From contig JAAUVF010000059.1 of the NCBI GenBank assembly GCA_012030815.1, positions 1 to 6,081 on the forward strand: 6,081 bases of DNA. Reading direction: 5' to 3'. A program made the position numbers and the translations under genes. This DNA comes from Nanobdellota archaeon. GTDB lineage: Archaea; Thermoproteota; Nitrososphaeria; Nitrososphaerales; Nitrosopumilaceae. Below the pieces are notes generated by a model. The model saw nothing but the letters and a program-made list of their open reading frames with translations, was not told the origin of the DNA and searched no databases. How positions within the stretch are numbered: position 1 is the stretch's first letter; each line of letters opens with the position of its first letter. This document shows, one piece after another, positions 1 through 5,180 of the stretch.

Positions 1-543
1 ATATTATTTGGAATTGGTTCAATGTCTGCACTTGGATTGGCTGGTGCTGAAATGATGTATGTTACACATGCACTTGGTAAAGGCATCCTCTTCATGATGG
101 CTGGAATAATAATTGTTAAAGTTGGTACAAGAAATATTTCTCAATTAGGAGGTCTAGCTGGAAAGATGCCAATAACAGCTGTGTGTGCAATGATTGGTGC
201 ATTGACTATCATGGGAGTACCACCAACTAGTGGATTTATGGGTGAATGGACTTTATTTTACGGAGCATTAGAGACTGCTATTGAAGAAGGCTCAACAGTC
301 AGAGCAGTTACATTTGCTTTGGGACTTGTTGCAACAGCATTAACAATGTCTTACATGCTTTGGATGCTAAAACGTGTGTTCTTTGGAAAACTTCCAGAAC
401 ATCTTGAGAAAGTAAAAGAAGGAGGTTGGTATATGACTGCACCAATGATGGTGCTTGCAGGCTTTACTATAGTTCTAGGAATATATCCAGACATATTCTT
501 TAATCAAATAATTCCGTACATGAATGGAGTACTGGGGGTTTAG
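1..543 (+). CDS. nuoM: NADH-quinone oxidoreductase (complex I) subunit M, C-terminal part
   Basis: This is an antiporter-like, proton-translocating membrane subunit of respiratory complex I. The frame is open from base 1, so the gene begins left of the window and only its last 180 codons are here; the ATG at 22 is internal. Family signatures are visible. Fragment residues 21-35 hold the helix with T-H-A-L-G-K-G (H23 and K27, on the proton path in this family). Next come L-G-G-L-A-G-K-M-P (49-57) and G-V-P-P-T-S-G-F-M-G-E-W (72-83). Further hydrophobic helices follow at about 98-114 and 141-158. The TAG stop lies 3 nt before the nuoL ATG, so the two are probably co-transcribed and translationally coupled. 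In archaea of this type the complex usually lacks the NADH-binding NuoEFG module (family knowledge), so the electron donor may not be NADH. NuoL and NuoN are relatives, but the order M-L-N and the lack of a long C-terminal lateral helix favour NuoM. Confidence 0.93.
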   Translation: MLFGIGSMSALGLAGAEMMYVTHALGKGILFMMAGIIIVKVGTRNISQLGGLAGKMPITAVCAMIGALTIMGVPPTSGFMGEWTLFYGALETAIEEGSTVRAVTFALGLVATALTMSYMLWMLKRVFFGKLPEHLEKVKEGGWYMTAPMMVLAGFTIVLGIYPDIFFNQIIPYMNGVLGV

Positions 544-546
544 TAT

Positions 547-2229
547 ATGGCAACTGAAGTACTAGGTTTACCATTTGTAGTAGATGCAACAAGTGCATGG
601 ATGATTTGGATATTACCATTCATTGCTGCTCTAATTATGCCCGGAGTTGGAAAAATATCCAAAAACGCAACTGGTTATGTAGCAGTTGGATTTGCTTTGA
701 TGAGCGCTCTTTCTGCAGCATCTCTATTACCAATGGCATTAGAAGCGCATGAAGTTCATGATCAAATCTCTTGGATTAGCTCAATTGGTCTAAAAGCTGG
801 CGTGCTAGCTGATCCACTTTCTATAATTATGGCAAATGTGGTTGCATGGATTTCATTTCTAATTATGATTTACAGTACAGGATACATGAAAGGCGATAAA
901 TCTATTACAAGATTTTGGTTCTGGATGATGTTCTTTATTGGTTCAATGCAATTAATTGTATTATCTGATAATTTACTACAAGTCTTCTTTGGTTGGGAAG
1001 GTGTAGGACTTGCATCTTATGCATTGATTAGCTTTTGGTATCGTGATAAAAAGAAAGATCATGTTGGTACAGAAGGAAGAACAGTTCTTGGGCTATTAGA
1101 TTATTATTCTCCAACTCATGCTGGTATGAAAGCTTTCATCATGACAAAAGTTGGTGATGTGATGATGATTGCTGGTATGCTTTTGATATTCTTGTTTGCT
1201 GGAACATTTGGATTTAGAGAATTAATGCATGATACAGCTTGGGCAACAGCCATGTCTGCACAAGGACTGCTGATTCCTGCATTTGTTTTATTGTTTGGTG
1301 GTGCTATTGGTAAATCTGCACAGTTCCCTCTAAACGAATGGTTACTAGAGGCAATGACTGGTCCAACTGCAGTATCAGCTTTGATTCATGCTGCAACTAT
1401 GGTAAAAGCTGGTGTTTTCCTTGTTATGAGACTTGCACCACTAGTATTTGCTTTAAGTGCTGCTGGTATTTTGGCAGATCAATTCTTTGAAATAATTCTC
1501 CTAGTCGGTGCTACTACTGCACTTCTCTTAGGACTTCAGGGAATGGTTAATTCTGAAATTAAAAAAGTTCTTGCATATTCTACTGGTTCTCAAATTGGTT
1601 ACATGATGATGGTACTAGGTATTGCTGGATTATCTGAGCAATTTGTTAATGGATACACTGCAGGTTTCTTCCATCTTATATCACATGCAATGTTTAAGGC
1701 ATCATTATTCATGGCAGCAGGCTCATTATTGCATGTTGTAGGTTCTAGATTCATGACAGATATGGGTGGCTTACGTAAACATATGAAAAAGACTTATGCG
1801 TTTATGTGGGCTGCTGGCCTTGGTCTAATGGGCGCACCATTTATCACAACTGGTTTTTGGAGTAAGGATTCTATTTTTGGCGCAGTCTATACATCAGGAC
1901 ATGAATGGGCAATGCCAATATTTGCGATTGCTGTTTTGACTGCAGTAATAACTGCATTTTATACAACTAGGATGTTGGGATTGGTCTTCTATGGTTCAAA
2001 GAGTAAGCATATTCAAAAAATGGAAGAAGAAGGTCATCATATTCATGAAGCCCCGATATCTATGTGGGTACCATATGGAATTCTTGCCGTACTTACAATT
2101 GCTATTGGTTTAGTTGGTTTATCATTGAAGGTGGATTACATGAATTGTTCACTGATTATCTTGAAGAATCATTTGGAATTCATTCTGTACATCATGAAGT
2201 TGAACATTCAGTTCTCCCAGAATTCTTAA
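547..2229 (+). CDS. nuoL: NADH-quinone oxidoreductase subunit L, front part of a frameshifted gene
   Basis: NuoL is the distal proton-pumping subunit of complex I. Residues 1-528 read as genuine NuoL. They include G-W-E-G-V-G-L with the helix-5 glutamate E151, K201 in M-T-K-V-G-D, K256 in G-K-S-A-Q-F-P-L, H281 and K287 in H-A-A-T-M-V-K-A-G, and H376, H380 and K384 in H-L-I-S-H-A-M-F-K. A loop at about 166-193 between Y-R-D-K-K-K and A-G-M-K-A-F is longer than in bacterial NuoL and may be a lineage trait. After K528 (codon 2128-2130) the frame gives 32 unrelated residues and stops at 2229. The missing C-terminus, including the lateral helix, is found at once in another frame (2127-2624). Joined with one added base the gene would encode 692 residues, a normal NuoL length. 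The ATG at 547 is 3 nt after the nuoM stop. Either the gene is broken or the sequence lacks one base; I favour the latter. Confidence 0.93.
   Translation: MATEVLGLPFVVDATSAWMIWILPFIAALIMPGVGKISKNATGYVAVGFALMSALSAASLLPMALEAHEVHDQISWISSIGLKAGVLADPLSIIMANVVAWISFLIMIYSTGYMKGDKSITRFWFWMMFFIGSMQLIVLSDNLLQVFFGWEGVGLASYALISFWYRDKKKDHVGTEGRTVLGLLDYYSPTHAGMKAFIMTKVGDVMMIAGMLLIFLFAGTFGFRELMHDTAWATAMSAQGLLIPAFVLLFGGAIGKSAQFPLNEWLLEAMTGPTAVSALIHAATMVKAGVFLVMRLAPLVFALSAAGILADQFFEIILLVGATTALLLGLQGMVNSEIKKVLAYSTGSQIGYMMMVLGIAGLSEQFVNGYTAGFFHLISHAMFKASLFMAAGSLLHVVGSRFMTDMGGLRKHMKKTYAFMWAAGLGLMGAPFITTGFWSKDSIFGAVYTSGHEWAMPIFAIAVLTAVITAFYTTRMLGLVFYGSKSKHIQKMEEEGHHIHEAPISMWVPYGILAVLTIAIGLVGLSLKVDYMNCSLIILKNHLEFILYIMKLNIQFSQNS
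2119..2135 (+). other. Frameshift junction in nuoL (one base missing)
   Basis: Frame 1 is convincing NuoL up to L-S-L-K (codons to 2130) and frame 3 is convincing from E-G-G-L at 2127. The span 547-2624 is 2078 bases, one short of a multiple of three. Adding one base here, for example a G in the AAGG run, gives a continuous reading through S-L-(K/E)-G-G-L-H-E-L-F. I see no heptameric slippery site or following hairpin that would support programmed -1 frameshifting. Confidence 0.85.
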
Positions 2230-2624
2230 GTGGAATTAATCCTGTTGCACTAGCTGCATCATTAGCTGCATTTGGAATTGGAACTGGACTGGGATATGTA
2301 TTCTATATTGGTAGATGGGTTGATCCAGTTAAATTTGTAAATTCAAATATTTTCTTTTATGCAATTCATAAAGTTATTCTAAATCGATTTTATCTTAATG
2401 CAGCTGTCTATTGGTGCTTTGTTGTAGCTCCACTATGGTTATCAAGAGGAGTATTCAGATATTTTGAAAAAACTGCTATTGATTATGGAATGAATAGCGG
2501 ATTACAAAAAGCAGTTGGTTGGAGTGCAAAAGTTGTTCAAGGAACTCAAACTGGTGTGGCCCAATCATATCTATTCGTATTTGGAGCAGGATTACTATTT
2601 GTAGTCCTGATATTGTTGATATAG
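2127..2624 (+). CDS. nuoL: NuoL C-terminal part (lateral helix and last membrane segment), in a shifted frame
   Basis: This is the continuation of nuoL in the third frame. From 2127 it reads E-G-G-L-H-E-L-F-T-D-Y-L-E-E-S-F-G, then a hydrophobic helix (P-V-A-L-A-A-S-L-A-A-F-G-I-G). Next come a region beginning A-I-H-K-V-I-L-N-R-F-Y, a polar amphipathic stretch matching the family's long lateral helix, and a last membrane segment ending in V-V-L-I-L-L-I before the TAG. In complex I the lateral helix runs along the antiporter subunits and anchors in NuoN's vicinity (family knowledge). The open frame extends left to a GTG at 2064, but codons 2064-2126 only shadow the front part of nuoL, so that start is not credible. 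No good start codon with a ribosome binding site lies near 2127; the nearest candidate is a TTG at 2145. This is therefore best read as the tail of one gene, not a separate one. nuoN begins 13 nt later. Confidence 0.88.
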   Translation, partial: EGGLHELFTDYLEESFGIHSVHHEVEHSVLPEFLSGINPVALAASLAAFGIGTGLGYVFYIGRWVDPVKFVNSNIFFYAIHKVILNRFYLNAAVYWCFVVAPLWLSRGVFRYFEKTAIDYGMNSGLQKAVGWSAKVVQGTQTGVAQSYLFVFGAGLLFVVLILLI

Positions 2625-2637
2625 GTGATATGGTGAT
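2624..2637 (+). promoter_or_regulatory. Doubled GGTGATAT ribosome binding site before nuoN
   Basis: GGTGATAT occurs twice in tandem (2624-2631 and, up to the start codon, 2632-2639). GGTGAT complements the anti-Shine-Dalgarno end of archaeal 16S rRNA (AUCACCUCC). The first copy starts at the last base of the nuoL stop and is well spaced (9 nt after GGTGA) for the ATG at 2638. An out-of-frame ATG at 2630 would give only four codons, so 2638 is the start. Confidence 0.6.
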
Positions 2638-4122
2638 ATGTTAGAAATTAGTTCAACTCCATTGGTAATAGTTGCAATTCTTGGTACTGTCGGAGTTTTG
2701 TTACCTATAATCAGTATTGCAAGAAAAGAAAAAGGTTCAAACTCATTTTATGCTGTTATTGCATTTGCAGCATTAATTGTATCAATAGGATATGTTGGAT
2801 ATCAATTCGTCAGCGATAATATTCTTCCATCCGCACTGTTTTCTGAAGATGTACTTGTAGATGATGCATTTGGTGGATTCTTTGCCATTGCAATGTTGAT
2901 TGTTGCAATTTTCACTACAGTTGGCTCCTTTAATTACATGCGAAAAAAGAATTATCCTGCTGTTTACTATTCCTTGATACTTCTCTCAACAATCGGTATG
3001 GTGTTAGTTGCATATTCTACTGACCTAGTAATGTTATTTGTTGCATGGGAACTTATGAGTATTCCAACATATGTTTTAGCTGGATTTATGAAAAAGAATC
3101 CAAGCTCAAATGAAGCAGCACTAAAATATTTCTTGTTTGGAGCATTATCTTCTGCAATTATTGTTTATGGAATTTCACTATCTTATGGTTTAACTGGTTC
3201 GACAAATATTGGTGAAGTCATTCAGGGTTATGCCACTCTAGATCCTTCTCTATTACCTTTGGCTTTACTATCTGTTGGAATGTTTATTGCAGGATTTGGA
3301 TTTAAGATGGGATTAGTACCATTTCATCAATGGTTACCTGACACTTATGAGGGAGCACCACCAACAATTACGACTTTACTAGCAGCTGGAACAAAGAAAG
3401 CAGGATTTGCAGCGACTATTAGAATAGTAGTTCTTGGAATGGTTGTACTGAATCTTGATTGGACTTTAGCTCTTGGTATTATTGCAGTAATGACAATGAC
3501 TATTGGTAACATTGCAGCAATAATGCAAAAGAGTCTTGCAAGAATGCTAGCATATTCTAGCATTGCTCATGCAGGCTATATTTTAATTGGACTTGCAGTA
3601 TCTCCTTATAGCTCTCTTGGTTTACAAGGTTCTCTTTATCATATATTGAATCATGCAGTAATGAAAGGCATGGCTTTCATAGCAATTACAGGTATCGTAA
3701 CTACACTTGCAGTAACTCATATCGATAAACTCAAAGGACTTGGTAGACGAATGCCTATTACTGCACTTGGATTGATCATTTCATTATTTGCTTTAGCAGG
3801 TGTTCCTCCACTTGCAGGATTTTGGAGTAAGTTAATGTTATTTGGTGGAGCATTAGATGCTGGTTCAACTATTTGGTGGGCACCTTGGCTTGCAATAGCT
3901 GGAGTTCTAAACAGTGCTTTATCACTAGCTTACTATGGTTGGATTACACGAAAAATGTACTTTGAAGGAGAAAATGAAAAAAGAATATCAGAACCAAAAT
4001 CCATTATTGCTATCATGATATTTTCAATAGTGTTCTTGGTAGGATTTGGTGTTTATCCAGATCCAATAATTAAATTCGTAGAATTTGCTGCTCCTACATT
4101 TAGTTTAGGTATTATGCCTTAA
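2638..4122 (+). CDS. nuoN: NADH-quinone oxidoreductase (complex I) subunit N
   Basis: NuoN is the antiporter-like proton-pumping subunit closest to the quinone-binding part of complex I. At 494 residues the length is normal for the family, and the protein is hydrophobic throughout with many membrane helices. Recognisable sites are F-V-A-W-E-L-M-S-I-P (helix-5 glutamate E138) and G-F-K-M-G-L-V-P-F-H-Q-W-L-P-D (K223, H230). After these come A-P-P-T-I-T with a lysine pair at K253/K254 in A-G-T-K-K-A-G-F, M-L-A-Y-S-S-I-A-H-A-G-Y (303-314), and H-I-L-N-H-A-V-M-K-G (H339, K343). R-R-M-P-I-T-A-L-G and V-P-P-L-A-G-F-W-S-K follow. The ATG is preceded by a good GGTGAT site, 13 nt after the nuoL stop. 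It is the last nuo gene of the operon. Its 3' end overlaps the convergent prenyl synthase gene by 11 bp, leaving no room for an intergenic terminator. The order M-L-N argues against a Mrp antiporter subunit. Confidence 0.95.
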   Translation: MLEISSTPLVIVAILGTVGVLLPIISIARKEKGSNSFYAVIAFAALIVSIGYVGYQFVSDNILPSALFSEDVLVDDAFGGFFAIAMLIVAIFTTVGSFNYMRKKNYPAVYYSLILLSTIGMVLVAYSTDLVMLFVAWELMSIPTYVLAGFMKKNPSSNEAALKYFLFGALSSAIIVYGISLSYGLTGSTNIGEVIQGYATLDPSLLPLALLSVGMFIAGFGFKMGLVPFHQWLPDTYEGAPPTITTLLAAGTKKAGFAATIRIVVLGMVVLNLDWTLALGIIAVMTMTIGNIAAIMQKSLARMLAYSSIAHAGYILIGLAVSPYSSLGLQGSLYHILNHAVMKGMAFIAITGIVTTLAVTHIDKLKGLGRRMPITALGLIISLFALAGVPPLAGFWSKLMLFGGALDAGSTIWWAPWLAIAGVLNSALSLAYYGWITRKMYFEGENEKRISEPKSIIAIMIFSIVFLVGFGVYPDPIIKFVEFAAPTFSLGIMP

Positions 4123-4963
4123 ACGTTGTAAATTTTATAAGATTATCTAAATTTGCTTTTGCATCATTATCTGCAATTTTTCTTAAACTGGTTCTTGATT
4201 TATCTGAATATTCTTTTAAGAGTTCTTCCATTTTATTGAACACATCTCTAGGATCAGAACTTTTCTTGATCAATAAATTGAATAATTTATCTTCATTCTT
4301 CCAATCAAACAAATCATCTCTTATTTGATAAGCAATTCCTATATTTTTTCCATATTCTGTAAGTGCTTCTATTTCTTCTTCACTGCCATTTGCAATGATG
4401 GCACCTATTCTTGCAGCAACTTCAAACGCTGTTGCTGTTTTATATTCAATCACTTTAAGATAATCATCAAAAGTAACATCTTCGCTTGTTTCTAATCTGC
4501 TTTCTATCATTTCTCCCTCACTCATCAACATAGCTGTTGTTGCTAAATCCTTTGTAATTCTTGCATTATCTAGTCTAGAAGAAATTGCAAGAATTAATCC
4601 TAAAACAAAATCTCCAGTTAATACGCTTGTATTGTATCCATATTTGATATGAAATGGCTCTTTTTGTCTTCTCATGGTTTCATTATCTATAATATCGTCA
4701 TGTATGATAGACTCCATATGCAAAAATTCCACTGCACATGATGCTGCCAAAGTATTATCATCAACTTTCCCTACACTCTCAGCTGCTAAAACTAAGATAA
4801 CTGGTCTAATTCGTTTTCCGCCCTCTAATGAATATTTTAATGGTTCAATGAATTCTGATTCAGAATATAGTGATAATTCTCTATCTAATGCGCGGTTAAT
4901 TTTATCGATATACTTACCATATGTTTCAAGTAAAGGATTTATCTCAATATTTTTCCTGTCCAA
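4112..4963 (-). CDS. Isoprenyl (probably geranylgeranyl or longer) diphosphate synthase
   Basis: This is a trans-prenyltransferase that condenses isopentenyl diphosphate onto allylic diphosphates, giving chains for archaeal lipids or quinone tails. The protein has 283 residues. G-G-K-R-I-R-P (48-54) binds isopentenyl diphosphate. H-D-D-I-I-D (88-93) is the first aspartate-rich motif, with R98-R99 after it. K175-T176 is the conserved K-T pair, and Q-I-R-D-D-L-F-D (213-220) is the second aspartate-rich motif. The segment after the second motif departs from the usual form (W-K-N-E-D-K-L-F-N-L-L in place of the G-K-P-containing stretch), and the protein is shorter than the common 320 or so. Product length and full activity are therefore uncertain. 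The start is a TTG at 4963: an in-frame TAG lies four codons upstream, and the next in-frame ATG is far inside, at residue 83. No clear ribosome binding site precedes it, so a short-leader mRNA is likely. Its neighbourhood beside nuo genes would suit menaquinone tail synthesis, but that is inference. Confidence 0.88.
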   Translation of the reverse strand: MDRKNIEINPLLETYGKYIDKINRALDRELSLYSESEFIEPLKYSLEGGKRIRPVILVLAAESVGKVDDNTLAASCAVEFLHMESIIHDDIIDNETMRRQKEPFHIKYGYNTSVLTGDFVLGLILAISSRLDNARITKDLATTAMLMSEGEMIESRLETSEDVTFDDYLKVIEYKTATAFEVAARIGAIIANGSEEEIEALTEYGKNIGIAYQIRDDLFDWKNEDKLFNLLIKKSSDPRDVFNKMEELLKEYSDKSRTSLRKIADNDAKANLDNLIKFTTFKA

Positions 4964-4995
4964 GATATAGGTCTATTCAAAAAACTTTATCATTA

Positions 4996-5005
4996 GTAAT
5001 TAAAT
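4996..5005 (-). promoter_or_regulatory. Possible TATA box for the prenyl synthase gene
   Basis: On the minus strand ATTTAATTAC lies just downstream of the tRNA-Glu 3' end. A start of transcription about 25 nt on, near 4976, would leave a leader of about 13 nt before the TTG start. Since tRNA-Glu is read in the same direction just upstream, co-transcription with processing is an alternative. Confidence 0.3.
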
Positions 5006-5007
5006 CT

Positions 5008-5101
5008 TGGTGCTCCAGCCGGGATTTTCATCGTTAGATTTTGAACCCGGGATCACTGCCTTGAAAGGGCAGTATGCTTGACCGGTCTACACCACTGGAA
5101 C
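5008..5101 (-). tRNA. tRNA-Glu (anticodon UUC) with a 15-nt intron in the T-loop
   Basis: Read on the minus strand, the gene folds into a complete cloverleaf. The acceptor is GTTCCAG/CTGGAGC (7 bp, one G·U), followed by discriminator A and an encoded CCA (5010-5008). Positions 8-9 are TG. The D-stem is GTGT/GCAT with two wobble pairs, and GG sits in the D-loop. The anticodon stem is CTGCC/GGCAG around loop CTTTCAA, anticodon TTC at 5065-5063. The variable region is TGATC and the T-stem CCGGG/CCCGG. The T-loop is 22 nt where 7 are expected. TTCA at the start of the loop pairs with TGAA near its end. This leaves 3-nt bulges AAA and AAT on the two sides, stacked on the T-stem: a bulge-helix-bulge splice motif. 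Removing 15 nt gives the normal loop TTCAAAT. The gene is divergent from the CADD-like gene and lies just upstream of the prenyl synthase on the same strand. Confidence 0.92.
5024..5045 (-). other. Non-canonical tRNA intron and bulge-helix-bulge in the T-loop
   Basis: On the minus strand the T-stem strand CCGGG is followed by TTCA (helix), AAA (bulge), TC-TAAC-GA (2-bp inner stem with 4-nt loop), TGAA (helix), AAT (bulge) and CCCGG. Symmetric cuts after the first or the second base of each bulge both excise 15 nt and both leave TTCAAAT, so the mature sequence is unambiguous. The intron falls at about tRNA position 58/59 or 59/60, not at the canonical 37/38. Archaeal EndA of the broad-specificity (heteromeric) type would be needed (family knowledge). 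Confidence 0.85.
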
Positions 5102-5125
5102 CCACCAAAATTGAGTAATTTGTCC

Positions 5126-5131
5126 ATAAAA
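5126..5131 (-). promoter_or_regulatory. TATA box for tRNA-Glu
   Basis: The minus strand reads TTTTAT here, inside GATTTTATGG. It is centred about 25-27 nt upstream of the first tRNA base (5101), the spacing expected for an archaeal TATA box and a transcription start at or just before the tRNA. The upstream arm of an inverted repeat overlaps it. Confidence 0.5.
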
Positions 5132-5155
5132 TCTTTTGTAAACCACAAAGATTTT
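5128..5155. repeat. Inverted repeat between the divergent tRNA-Glu and CADD-like genes
   Basis: Left arm AAAATCTTTTGT (5128-5139), spacer AAACC, right arm ACAAAGATTTT (5145-5155): 11 pairs with one unpaired T. The left arm overlaps the tRNA-Glu TATA box and the right arm runs into the T-rich element upstream of the plus-strand gene. It could be an operator, a hairpin with a T-tail, or chance in AT-rich DNA. Confidence 0.45.
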
Positions 5156-5159
5156 TTAT
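5152..5159 (+). promoter_or_regulatory. Possible TATA box for the CADD-like gene
   Basis: TTTTTTAT lies about 25 nt before the ATG at 5181. If used, it would give an almost leaderless transcript, which sits awkwardly with the ribosome-binding-like GGAG and GTGAT between it and the ATG. Support is therefore modest. Confidence 0.35.
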
Positions 5160-5169
5160 TGGCAACTTT

Positions 5170-5180
5170 GGAGATGTGAT
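5170..5180 (+). promoter_or_regulatory. Ribosome binding site supporting the ATG at 5181
   Basis: GGAGATGTGAT precedes the ATG directly. GGAG with a 7-nt gap fits a Shine-Dalgarno, and GTGAT matches the element in front of nuoN. No comparable site precedes the in-frame TTG at 5227, so translation most likely begins at 5181, and the frame must change between the two. Confidence 0.55.

Noticed and set aside
2064..2126. GTG at 2064 as the start of a separate gene leading into the 3' part of nuoL
   Set aside because: Codons 2064-2126 overlap convincing NuoL residues in another frame and give a cysteine/tryptophan-rich shadow peptide. Only the part from 2127 on looks like NuoL.
2105..2130. Programmed -1 ribosomal frameshifting at the nuoL break
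   Set aside because: No X-XXY-YYZ slippery heptamer in the zero frame, no evident downstream hairpin, and the zero-frame stop is about 100 bases away.
3345..3563. Minus-strand open frame inside nuoN
   Set aside because: It lies wholly antisense to well-conserved NuoN helices and shows no family features; it is a shadow.
4674..4970. Plus-strand open frame opposite the prenyl synthase
   Set aside because: It is the antisense of the conserved aspartate-rich and G-K-R-I-R-P regions and has serine-rich, shadow-like composition.
5024..5045. Long T-loop of tRNA-Glu as a pseudogene or sequencing error
   Set aside because: All stems pair, CCA is encoded, and the extra 15 nt form a proper bulge-helix-bulge whose removal restores a standard 7-nt loop. 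Random damage would not do this.
5128..5160. Hairpin plus T-run as a plus-strand intrinsic terminator
   Set aside because: No plus-strand gene lies between 4122 and this site, so there is no obvious transcript for it to end. Overlap with promoter elements fits better.
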